From positions 1 through 8,696 of the forward strand of contig JAJYKC010000062.1 of assembly GCA_021788955.1 (NCBI GenBank): a stretch of DNA of 8,696 bases. Direction: 5' to 3'. The notes beneath the pieces were generated by a model. The model searched no databases. It had not been told where the DNA came from and saw only the letters and a list, made by a program, of their open reading frames with translations. The translations under genes and the position numbers were made by a program. This DNA is from Acidobacteriota bacterium (GTDB taxonomy: Bacteria > Acidobacteriota > Terriglobia > Bryobacterales > Bryobacteraceae). Below are positions 1 to 5,640 of the stretch, one piece after another (within the stretch, counting starts at the first letter, position 1; every line of letters starts with the position of its first letter).

Positions 1-732
1 GTGGTCCGGCGCGAAGGCGACGTGATCCGCCGCTACTGCCATCTCGCCACCGGCAACTACAATGCCTTTACCGCCCGGCTCTACACCGATCTCGGCCTGT
101 TCACCTGCGATGAGAGCATCTGCGCCGACGCGACGGATCTTTTCAACCATCTCACCGGTTACTCCCGCCAGCAGAACTTCCGCAAGTTACTCGTAGCGCC
201 GATCAACTTACGCCAGCGCTTCGCCGCCTTGATCCGGCGGGAAATCGATCTCCATCGCGAATATGGGGGCGGGCATCTCATCTTCAAAATGAACGCCCTT
301 GAGGATACGCAGATGATCCAGTTACTCTACGAAGCCTCGCAGGCCGGCGTAAAAGTGGATCTCATTGTTCGCGGCATCTGCTGTCTGCGTCCGGGCATTG
401 CAGGATTGAGCGAGAACATTCGCGTGCTCAGCGTCGTAGGGCGCTTCCTCGAACATAGCCGCATTTACTACTTCCGGCACAACGGCGACGACACGACGTA
501 CATCGGCAGCGCGGACCTCATGCCGCGGAATCTGGACCGGCGCGTGGAAGTGTTAACACCTGTCGAGCGTCCGCAACTGGTCCAGCGGCTGAAGAGCGAA
601 GTTCTGGCCGCGTATCTCCGCGATGAGTTTAACGGGCGCGTGATGCACTCCGATGGCACTTACACCCCCAAAAACGATCACGTAGGGTTTGATGCACAGG
701 CTTGGTTCATTGCCCAACGAGGGGGACGATGA
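1..732 (+). CDS. ppk1: Polyphosphate kinase 1, C-terminal part (5' end outside window)
   Basis: Polyphosphate kinase 1 reversibly moves the terminal phosphate of ATP onto long-chain polyphosphate through a phosphohistidine. The 243 visible residues are the two C-terminal phospholipase-D-like domains, about one third of a protein usually near 700 residues. Visible landmarks are HLATGNYN (H14, matching E. coli H454), LYTD (Y28, matching Y468), LIVRG (R124, matching R564), LEHSR (H152, matching H592) and the SAD segment before the C-terminal helices. The spacings H14-Y28 and R124-H152 are the same as in the E. coli enzyme as I recall it. The autophosphorylated histidine (E. coli H435) should lie about five codons left of the window edge, so the GTG at position 1 is an internal valine codon, not a start. 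The stop overlaps the ATG of the next gene (ATGA), which implies translational coupling. The family call is very secure; completeness of the upstream part cannot be judged. Confidence 0.95.
   Translation: MVRREGDVIRRYCHLATGNYNAFTARLYTDLGLFTCDESICADATDLFNHLTGYSRQQNFRKLLVAPINLRQRFAALIRREIDLHREYGGGHLIFKMNALEDTQMIQLLYEASQAGVKVDLIVRGICCLRPGIAGLSENIRVLSVVGRFLEHSRIYYFRHNGDDTTYIGSADLMPRNLDRRVEVLTPVERPQLVQRLKSEVLAAYLRDEFNGRVMHSDGTYTPKNDHVGFDAQAWFIAQRGGR
719..725 (+). promoter_or_regulatory. Ribosome-binding site of the rhodanese gene
   Basis: The purine run GAGGGGG lies inside the last ppk1 codons. Its GAGG core is 6 bases from the ATG at 729. It decides the start: the in-frame ATG at 702 has no comparable site and would add nine residues (MVHCPTRGT) foreign to the rhodanese fold. 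Confidence 0.7.
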
Positions 733-1061
733 GCGCGCATAACCCGCTTGAGATTACTCCAGACGGCCTGCAATCCTTTGCGGCACCCGTTGTGCTGCTC
801 GATGTCCGCGAGCCCTTTGAACATGCGATCGCGCGTCTGGACGGGGCGCGTCTCATCCCGATGGGCTATGTGCCTGGTTCCCTGCCCGAGATCGAGCGCC
901 TCTCTGACGAAGCGCTGGTTGTGGTGTACTGCCATCACGGTATTCGCAGCCTGAACGTCGTCCATTGGCTACGCGGCCAGGGCGTGGACAACTGTGTCAG
1001 TCTGGCCGGCGGCATCGACCGCTGGAGCCGCGAAATCGACGCCTCGGTTCCTCGCTATTAG
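729..1061 (+). CDS. Single-domain rhodanese-like sulfurtransferase
   Basis: A stand-alone rhodanese domain of 110 residues. Such proteins carry sulfur as a cysteine persulfide in the cytoplasm. Visible are the N-terminal strand and LLDVREPFEH (residues 23-32), the active-site loop YCHHGIRS with catalytic Cys68 in a CxxGxR loop, and the C-terminal LAGGIDRWSREID...VPRY, which resembles the rhodanese domain at the end of MoeB/MoeZ/ThiF-like proteins. No signal peptide or second domain is visible. The start at 729 is chosen because it overlaps the ppk1 stop (ATGA) and has a purine-rich site upstream. The sulfur acceptor cannot be told from the sequence, and the link to polyphosphate kinase is positional only. 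The 3' end overlaps the stop codon of the convergent glycosyltransferase gene. The catalytic cysteine and loop are intact, so activity is likely. Confidence 0.9.
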   Translation: MSAHNPLEITPDGLQSFAAPVVLLDVREPFEHAIARLDGARLIPMGYVPGSLPEIERLSDEALVVVYCHHGIRSLNVVHWLRGQGVDNCVSLAGGIDRWSREIDASVPRY

Positions 1062-2143
1062 CCCGCTGCCCGGGCGAAGAATTCGAGGCTCTCGGCGGCG
1101 CATCGTTCCCAGCGGTAATGCTCCGCCTGGCGGCGTCCCTCTGCGGCGAGTTCCGCACGAAGAGAGGGAGAGGTGAGCAAACGATCGAGCGCGGATGCGA
1201 TCCCGGCCACGCTCAGCGGATCGGCCAGCACTGCGCCGCCGGCGGCGATTTCGGGCAAACAGGAACTTGTTGACGTCAGCACCGGGACGCGCGCGGCCAT
1301 CGCCTGAGCGACCGGAAAACCGAAGCCTTCATACAGCGACGGGTAGACGAAGGCAGTGGCGCCCGCCGTAAGGCCAGGAAGGTCCGGCTCGGGCACGTAG
1401 CCCAGGTAGCGCACACTTTCGACGCCGGCCTTCAGGCGCGAGAATACATCATCGCTCCCCCAACCGCGCGGGCCCGCGAGCACGAGTTCGTACTCGGCGC
1501 GAATGTCCGGTTTCAGCGACACCCAGGCGTCAAGAAGCCTCGAGATATTTTTCCGCGGCTCAATGGTGCCGACGTAGAGCACGTACGGCCGTTTCGCGGG
1601 TTGGGGCGTTGCGTCAAAATAAGCCGCCGGAATGCCCGAATGTATCGTCTCGATGCGGGAAGGGTCCAGGCGCAGGACCCGAATCGCATCCTGACGGGTA
1701 TTCTCCGATACGGCGATGAGCCGATGGGCCCGCGTGAGGACGGACGCGGCAAACCTACGGTCGGCTTCGATATTGCCGCGGATGTGAACTTCGGGCATCA
1801 GCCACGCGGTGAAATCGTGGAGCGTGGCCGTCACGCGCGTACGCCTTGGAAATCGCCGAACCTGGTTCGAGAGGTGGAATACGTCGTAACGCGAGGACAA
1901 CACGCTGACGGCGGGGTTGCCGGGAAGGTTGAGGAAAAAGAGCAGCGCCAGGCGCGAACGGCTGGGAAGCCAGGCGAGCGTGGAGCCCTCGTGAAAGAGC
2001 TGTCCGATGTCGTCGAGCCAGGGAAAAGCTTCAATCGAGTGCGGGCCACGGGTGCGGCGCAAGGCTTCGATCCAGTGAAAAAGATAGCTCTTCACGCCTG
2101 CGCTGCGCAGCAGAAGCGGATAGGCGTCGATGGCGATTCGCAT
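1058..2143 (-). CDS. GT4-family (group 1) glycosyltransferase
   Basis: A 361-residue GT-B-fold retaining glycosyltransferase, expected in the cytoplasm or at the inner membrane face, moving a sugar from a nucleotide donor to a glycan or lipid acceptor. The N-terminal acceptor domain starts MRIAIDAYPLL and contains LHDFTAWLMPEVH and an AVSENTRQD segment. The C-terminal donor domain has GTIEPRKN (residues 192-199, with R197 and K198 as the usual diphosphate contacts) and SLYEGFGFPVAQAMA. Here the usual EX7E motif reads E272-x7-Q280, because the second glutamate is replaced by glutamine (codon CAG). The start at 2143 is preferred: an in-frame extension to 2227 would add 28 residues lying inside the permease gene and preceding the conserved first strand. 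There is no clear Shine-Dalgarno. The ATG is 4 bases past the permease stop, so coupled translation is likely. Donor and acceptor are unknown; an envelope polysaccharide is a reasonable guess. Confidence 0.9.
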   Translation of the reverse strand: MRIAIDAYPLLLRSAGVKSYLFHWIEALRRTRGPHSIEAFPWLDDIGQLFHEGSTLAWLPSRSRLALLFFLNLPGNPAVSVLSSRYDVFHLSNQVRRFPRRTRVTATLHDFTAWLMPEVHIRGNIEADRRFAASVLTRAHRLIAVSENTRQDAIRVLRLDPSRIETIHSGIPAAYFDATPQPAKRPYVLYVGTIEPRKNISRLLDAWVSLKPDIRAEYELVLAGPRGWGSDDVFSRLKAGVESVRYLGYVPEPDLPGLTAGATAFVYPSLYEGFGFPVAQAMAARVPVLTSTSSCLPEIAAGGAVLADPLSVAGIASALDRLLTSPSLRAELAAEGRRQAEHYRWERCAAESLEFFARAAG

Positions 2144-2147
2144 CGAG

Positions 2148-3371
2148 CTACTCGTAGCGAAGGGCTTCGGCGGGAAGGATTCGCGTGGCCTGTCCGGCCG
2201 GGTAGAGCGTGGCCGCGAAACTGACAACGACGGCTACGGCGGCAATCCAAACCCCGTCAAGCCATCGCGGATCGAATGGCACATAGCTGAGCGCATAGAC
2301 GTCCTGATCGAGCCGGAGCCAGCGGTAGTGGCTGGCAAGGATGGATATTGAGTACCCAACGGCCAGGCCGATCACCGTGCCGGTGACGCCGATGAGCAAT
2401 CCTTCGGCAAGGAAGATGCGGCGGATCTGCTCGCGGCGCGCGCCGAGCGACATCAGAATCGCAATGTCGCGGTTCTTCTCCATCACCATCATCGTCAGCG
2501 TGATGAGAATATTCAGCGCGGCGACAAGTTCAATCAGGCCGACCGTGACGGCCGTGACCGTGCGCTCCATGCGCAGCGCTGTAAGGATCTGGTGGAACTG
2601 CTCCATCCAGGTGCCGGCGGCGAGTTTGGTCCCTATGACGGACTGAGCGGCGGCGGCAGCCTCGGGCGCCTCGTAAATATCGTCCAGTTTAATTTCGATC
2701 GCGTTCACGACGTCCGGCAGTGAGAACACGCGCTGGACGTCGCTCAATCCGGCAAACGCCCATTGCGAATCGATGTCGTAGAAACCAGACTCGAAGATGC
2801 CGACGACGCGAAAGCGGAAGGTGGTGACACGCGGGCCGAATGGCGTGAGTTCCCCTTGCGGGCTGATCACTTTGACGACGCTGTTCAGCATCATGCCGGT
2901 TTCTTCAGCCAGATGGGAGCCGAGGATGATGCCGGGCAGACCGGAGTTGTCGCGAAGGCCGTCGAAGGACCCCTGTTTCAGATGACGAAGCATGTCCGGA
3001 GGAGTATCGACGGGAATGCCTTTCAGTTCGGCTCCCTTCGATTGCACCGGACCGGCGAGCAAAACGTATCCATACAGGCTTGGCTGCACGCGCGCCACGT
3101 GGGGGATTTGTGCCAGGCGCGGAACAAGTTTGCCCCAATTGTCGATGCCATAGGCGGGGTGCTTTTCGGTGATGGTGACGTGGGCGGTTGCTCCGAGCAG
3201 GCTGCGCTGAAGCGTCGTCCGGAACCCGTTGTTGATGGCGAGGGCGATGACCAGCGCCATGACGCCCGCGGCGACTCCGGCAACAGAGATCACGGTGATC
3301 ACGGATATGACCGCCTGTTTGCGCTTGGCCCGCAGGTAACGCCTGGCGACGAACAGTTCGAAGAAGCTCAC
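2148..3371 (-). CDS. LolC/LolE-family ABC transporter permease (lipoprotein release)
   Basis: A 407-residue permease of the type VII ABC (LolCE/MacB) superfamily. In Gram-negative bacteria LolCDE extracts outer-membrane lipoproteins from the inner membrane and passes them to LolA. Seen here: a cytoplasmic N-terminal segment [16 protein letters not shown], membrane helix 1 (about 21-47), a periplasmic domain of the MacB_PCD type (about 50-268), and helices at about 271-297, 322-347 and 371-391. The cytoplasmic stretch [20 protein letters not shown] fits the FtsX coupling region, and the C-terminus [13 protein letters not shown] is typical of LolC/LolE. Start is GTG at 3371 in a GTGA overlap with the lysS stop; an AGG about 6 bases upstream is a weak ribosome-binding site. 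No LolD ATPase follows; a glycosyltransferase sits there. LolC, LolE or the combined LolF form cannot be told apart by eye. The family call is secure, the lipoprotein role is inferred. Confidence 0.88.
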   Translation of the reverse strand: MSFFELFVARRYLRAKRKQAVISVITVISVAGVAAGVMALVIALAINNGFRTTLQRSLLGATAHVTITEKHPAYGIDNWGKLVPRLAQIPHVARVQPSLYGYVLLAGPVQSKGAELKGIPVDTPPDMLRHLKQGSFDGLRDNSGLPGIILGSHLAEETGMMLNSVVKVISPQGELTPFGPRVTTFRFRVVGIFESGFYDIDSQWAFAGLSDVQRVFSLPDVVNAIEIKLDDIYEAPEAAAAAQSVIGTKLAAGTWMEQFHQILTALRMERTVTAVTVGLIELVAALNILITLTMMVMEKNRDIAILMSLGARREQIRRIFLAEGLLIGVTGTVIGLAVGYSISILASHYRWLRLDQDVYALSYVPFDPRWLDGVWIAAVAVVVSFAATLYPAGQATRILPAEALRYE

Positions 3372-4795
3372 GTGAGCCTGCGGAGACGTTCGGCGAACCC
3401 AATCTCCCCTTCCGGACGGAGCAGCGGAAACAGGATCACATCGCGGATCGAGCGCGAATTGGTAAGCAGCATCGTCAGCCGGTCCACGCCGATTCCTTCC
3501 CCGCCGGCGGGCGGCATTCCATAGCTGAGGGCGCGAATGTAGTCTTCGTCCATCTGGTGGGCTTCCTCATCGCCGCCGGCGCGAAGCTCGAGTTGGGATT
3601 CGAAGCGGCGGCGCTGTTCCTGCGGGTCGTTGAGTTCGGTGTAGGCGTTGGCGATTTCCATGCCCGCGATGAATAGTTCAAACCGCTCCACGAACGCCGG
3701 GTCGGACGGCTTGCGTTTCGACAGCGGCGAGGCTTCGACAGGATGGTCGTAGACTATCGTCGGCTGGATCAGCGTGGGCTCGACCTTCTGTTCGAAGGCT
3801 TGCACCAAAGCAGGGCCGCGGAGCGACGGATCGCCCACGGCTTCCACCATGCTCACGCGGCGAACACTGCCGAAATCGATCTGTTGGCCCTGGAATTCGG
3901 CCACGGTCGCCCCGGTGGCATCGAGGGCCGTCTCGCGGATCAAGTCCGCTGTGAGATCCATCAAACCCCAGTAGTCCGTGTAGGCCTGGTAGAACTCGAG
4001 CATCGTGAACTCGGGATTGTGCTTGAAGGAAATGCCTTCGTTGCGGAAGTTGCGATTGATTTCGTAAACGCGGTCCAAACCGCCGACCAGCAGGCGCTTC
4101 AGGTAGAGTTCGGGCGCGATGCGCAGGTAGAGATCAATGTCGAGCGTATTGTGATGCGTGACGAAGGGGCGCGCCGCCGCGCCGCCATAGATCGGCTGAA
4201 GGATCGGTGTTTCCACTTCGACGAAGCCGAGGGAGTCCAGTTGGCGCCGGAGCGAGGCGACGATCTTCGAGCGCGTAAGAAATACGCGGGCGACCTCGGG
4301 GTTCGCGATGAGATCGAGATACCGCTGGCGATAGCGGGTCTCAACGTCCTCCAGCCCATGCCATTTCTCGGGCATCGGAAGGATGCTTTTGGAAAGAAAC
4401 TCAAGCGACTCGGCGTGTACGCTCAGTTCGCCCGTCCGGGTGCGGAACAGGTAGCCGGTCACGCCAACGATGTCGCCTAAATCGAGCAACTCCCACAGGC
4501 CGTAATCGCGTTCCGGGACGCTATCCTTGCGGACGTAGATTTGCAGCCGCTCCCCGCCCTGTGCCAGATGCGCAAAACCGGCTTTCCCCATGCGGCGGAT
4601 CGTGTGGATGCGCCCCGTGATGCGGACTTCTATCTTCGGTTCGAGTTCCGGGGCGGATTTAGCGCCATGTTCGCCGAGAATCTGCGGGATCGTGGTGGAG
4701 GCGTCGTAGCGGCGGCCGTAGGACTGATAGCCGAGAGCTTCAATTTGTGCGATGCGAGCATGACGCTGCTCTAGCAGATCGTCTTCCAATGCCAA
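3368..4795 (-). CDS. lysS: Lysyl-tRNA synthetase, class II
   Basis: Class IIb LysRS charges tRNA-Lys with lysine in the cytoplasm using ATP. The protein has 475 residues. The N-terminal OB-fold anticodon-binding domain lies at about 55-135 ([21 protein letters not shown]). The catalytic core shows motif 1 (FVEVETPIL, 191-199), the GGAAARPF segment (204-211), motif 2 ([20 protein letters not shown], from 250) and motif 3 ([24 protein letters not shown], with R439). The lysine-pocket segment [12 protein letters not shown] is present. The stretch between MVEA and LIQPT is about 29 residues shorter than in E. coli LysS as remembered, which accounts for most of the short total length. Start is TTG at 4795, supported by GAGGAG 8 bases upstream; the next TTG, two codons on, is spaced too far. 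It is the first gene of the minus-strand operon and its stop overlaps the permease start. Confidence 0.97.
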   Translation of the reverse strand: MALEDDLLEQRHARIAQIEALGYQSYGRRYDASTTIPQILGEHGAKSAPELEPKIEVRITGRIHTIRRMGKAGFAHLAQGGERLQIYVRKDSVPERDYGLWELLDLGDIVGVTGYLFRTRTGELSVHAESLEFLSKSILPMPEKWHGLEDVETRYRQRYLDLIANPEVARVFLTRSKIVASLRRQLDSLGFVEVETPILQPIYGGAAARPFVTHHNTLDIDLYLRIAPELYLKRLLVGGLDRVYEINRNFRNEGISFKHNPEFTMLEFYQAYTDYWGLMDLTADLIRETALDATGATVAEFQGQQIDFGSVRRVSMVEAVGDPSLRGPALVQAFEQKVEPTLIQPTIVYDHPVEASPLSKRKPSDPAFVERFELFIAGMEIANAYTELNDPQEQRRRFESQLELRAGGDEEAHQMDEDYIRALSYGMPPAGGEGIGVDRLTMLLTNSRSIRDVILFPLLRPEGEIGFAERLRRLT

Positions 4796-4803
4796 TTGGG
4801 GAA

Positions 4804-4809
4804 CTCCTC
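4804..4809 (-). promoter_or_regulatory. Ribosome-binding site of lysS
   Basis: Read on the minus strand this is GAGGAG, followed by 8 bases and then TTG at 4795. It is a near-perfect anti-16S match and justifies the non-ATG start of lysS. It falls in the short space between lysS and the divergent GT2 gene. Confidence 0.75.
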
Positions 4810-4828
4810 AAGTGAGACGGCGGCGGTG

Positions 4829-5596
4829 ATGCGGCCTAAGCTGAATTATAATCGACAATTGCGTTCGCTTTCGATCGTAATTCCCGCCTACAACGAAATC
4901 CGCCGCCTGCCTCTGACCCTGGATCGGATCATGGAATGGCTTCAGGGCCAGAAGCTGGAGTTTTGGGAGGTGCTGGTCGTAGACGATGGCTCCCGGGACG
5001 GGACGGCCGGGATGGTTGAGGAGCGGGCGAAGAGACAAACCGTGCTTCGGTTGCTGCGCAATCCGGGTAATCGCGGAAAAGGCTACGCGGTCCGCTCCGG
5101 GATGCTTGCGGCGAAGGGAGATTGGGTGCTGTTCACGGACGCCGATCTTTCCACGCCGATCGAAGAACTGGCCAAGCTGCATTCGCGCGCGCTAGAGAGC
5201 GGCGCGGAGATCGCAATCGGCTCCCGCGCACTCGATCCCAATACCGTGGAAGTGCACCAGAGCGGCTTCCGCGAGTGGTCCGGACGATTCTTCAATCTGG
5301 TGATGCGGGTAGTGACAGGACTTCCTTTTCGCGATACGCAATGCGGGTTCAAGCTGTACTCGGCGCGGGCGGCGCAGGAAGTATTCACGCGGCAGAAACT
5401 GGACGGCTTCAGCTTTGACGTGGAGGACCTGTTCATTGCGCGCAAGTTGGGCATTGCAGCAATTGAGGCGCCGGTTCGCTGGCGCAACGTGGAAGGGACC
5501 AAGGTCAGCGCGTGGAGCGGGCTGCGGTCGTTTTGGGACCTGATCCGCATTCGATCGATGGGCGCTCGGGGGCTCTACGGCAAACCCGTGGCATGA
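4829..5596 (+). CDS. GT2-family glycosyltransferase, dolichyl-phosphate glucosyltransferase-like
   Basis: An inverting GT-A-fold enzyme of the ALG5/DPM1 branch of family 2, which typically moves glucose or mannose from a nucleotide sugar to a polyprenyl phosphate at the cytoplasmic membrane face. Counting from the ATG at 4829 (255 residues): LSIVIPAYNE (14-23), VVDDGSRDGT (50-59), NRGKGYAVRSGM (81-92), the DxD-type metal site FTDADLSTP (D104, D106), and DTQCGFKLY (169-177) with FSFDVEDLF further on, as in polyprenyl-phosphate glycosyltransferases. There is no C-terminal membrane helix, so it matches the soluble or peripheral type. The start is uncertain: TTG at 4796 opens the same frame, directly abutting the lysS TTG, and TTG at 4859 sits just before the first conserved strand. 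None has a good ribosome-binding site; 4829 is the only ATG before the conserved core. Exact sugar is unknown. Confidence 0.9.
   Translation: MRPKLNYNRQLRSLSIVIPAYNEIRRLPLTLDRIMEWLQGQKLEFWEVLVVDDGSRDGTAGMVEERAKRQTVLRLLRNPGNRGKGYAVRSGMLAAKGDWVLFTDADLSTPIEELAKLHSRALESGAEIAIGSRALDPNTVEVHQSGFREWSGRFFNLVMRVVTGLPFRDTQCGFKLYSARAAQEVFTRQKLDGFSFDVEDLFIARKLGIAAIEAPVRWRNVEGTKVSAWSGLRSFWDLIRIRSMGARGLYGKPVA
4845..4852. promoter_or_regulatory. Possible shared -10 element for divergent lysS and GT2 genes
   Basis: The 8 bases ATTATAAT are their own reverse complement, so they give a consensus TATAAT on the plus strand (4847-4852) and on the minus strand (4850-4845). For lysS this would give a leader of about 40 bases containing the ribosome-binding site, which is plausible. 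For the GT2 gene it would put transcription start near 4859, downstream of the ATG at 4829. I find no convincing TTGACA-like -35 at 15-18 bases on either strand, so only the -10 match is supported. It is a rare AT-rich spot in a GC-rich region. Confidence 0.35.
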
Positions 5597-5604
5597 TTGA
5601 ACAG

Positions 5605-5624
5605 CCGGCGCCGCGCCGCGCCGG
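5605..5624 (+). other. GC-only hairpin between the GT2 and propeller genes
   Basis: CCGGCGC, six bases, then GCGCCGG form a perfect 7-bp inverted repeat of only G and C. It starts 8 bases after the GT2 stop and ends 3 bases before the GAGGAGG ribosome-binding site of the next gene. No T-run follows, so it is not a standard intrinsic terminator. It may limit read-through, shield the 3' end of the upstream message, or modulate access to the ribosome-binding site. In GC-rich DNA a chance palindrome is possible. Confidence 0.4.
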
Positions 5625-5627
5625 GGT

Positions 5628-5634
5628 GAGGAGG
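5628..5634 (+). promoter_or_regulatory. Ribosome-binding site of the Asp-box propeller gene
   Basis: GAGGAGG lies 6 bases before the ATG at 5641. It fixes this start over the upstream in-frame ATG at 5593, which overlaps the GT2 stop but has no ribosome-binding site and would put a charged, arginine-rich stretch ahead of the signal peptide. Confidence 0.8.
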
Positions 5635-5640
5635 CAGCGA

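Noticed and set aside
702..728. Upstream ATG adding nine residues to the rhodanese
   Set aside because: It has no ribosome-binding site and lies in ppk1, whereas 729 has a purine run and the ATGA overlap.
1601..2224. Open plus-strand frame of 207 codons opposite the GT4 gene
   Set aside because: It is antisense to a well-conserved gene, has low-complexity Arg/Gly-rich composition and shows no family motif; long shadow frames are expected at this GC content.
2144..2227. 28-residue N-terminal extension of the GT4 protein
   Set aside because: It overlaps the permease C-terminal codons in another frame, is rich in Arg, Pro and Ser, and precedes the conserved first strand RIAIDAYPLL.
2763..3524. 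Open plus-strand frame of 253 codons opposite the permease and the end of lysS
   Set aside because: It spans two genuine genes on the other strand and has no recognisable domain.
3743..4480. Open plus-strand frame of 245 codons opposite lysS
   Set aside because: It is the reverse of the LysRS catalytic core, which is unmistakable.
5512..5640. Longer propeller protein starting at 5512 or at the ATG at 5593
   Set aside because: Either start would bury the signal peptide behind charged residues; 5641 has a strong ribosome-binding site and begins directly with the signal peptide.
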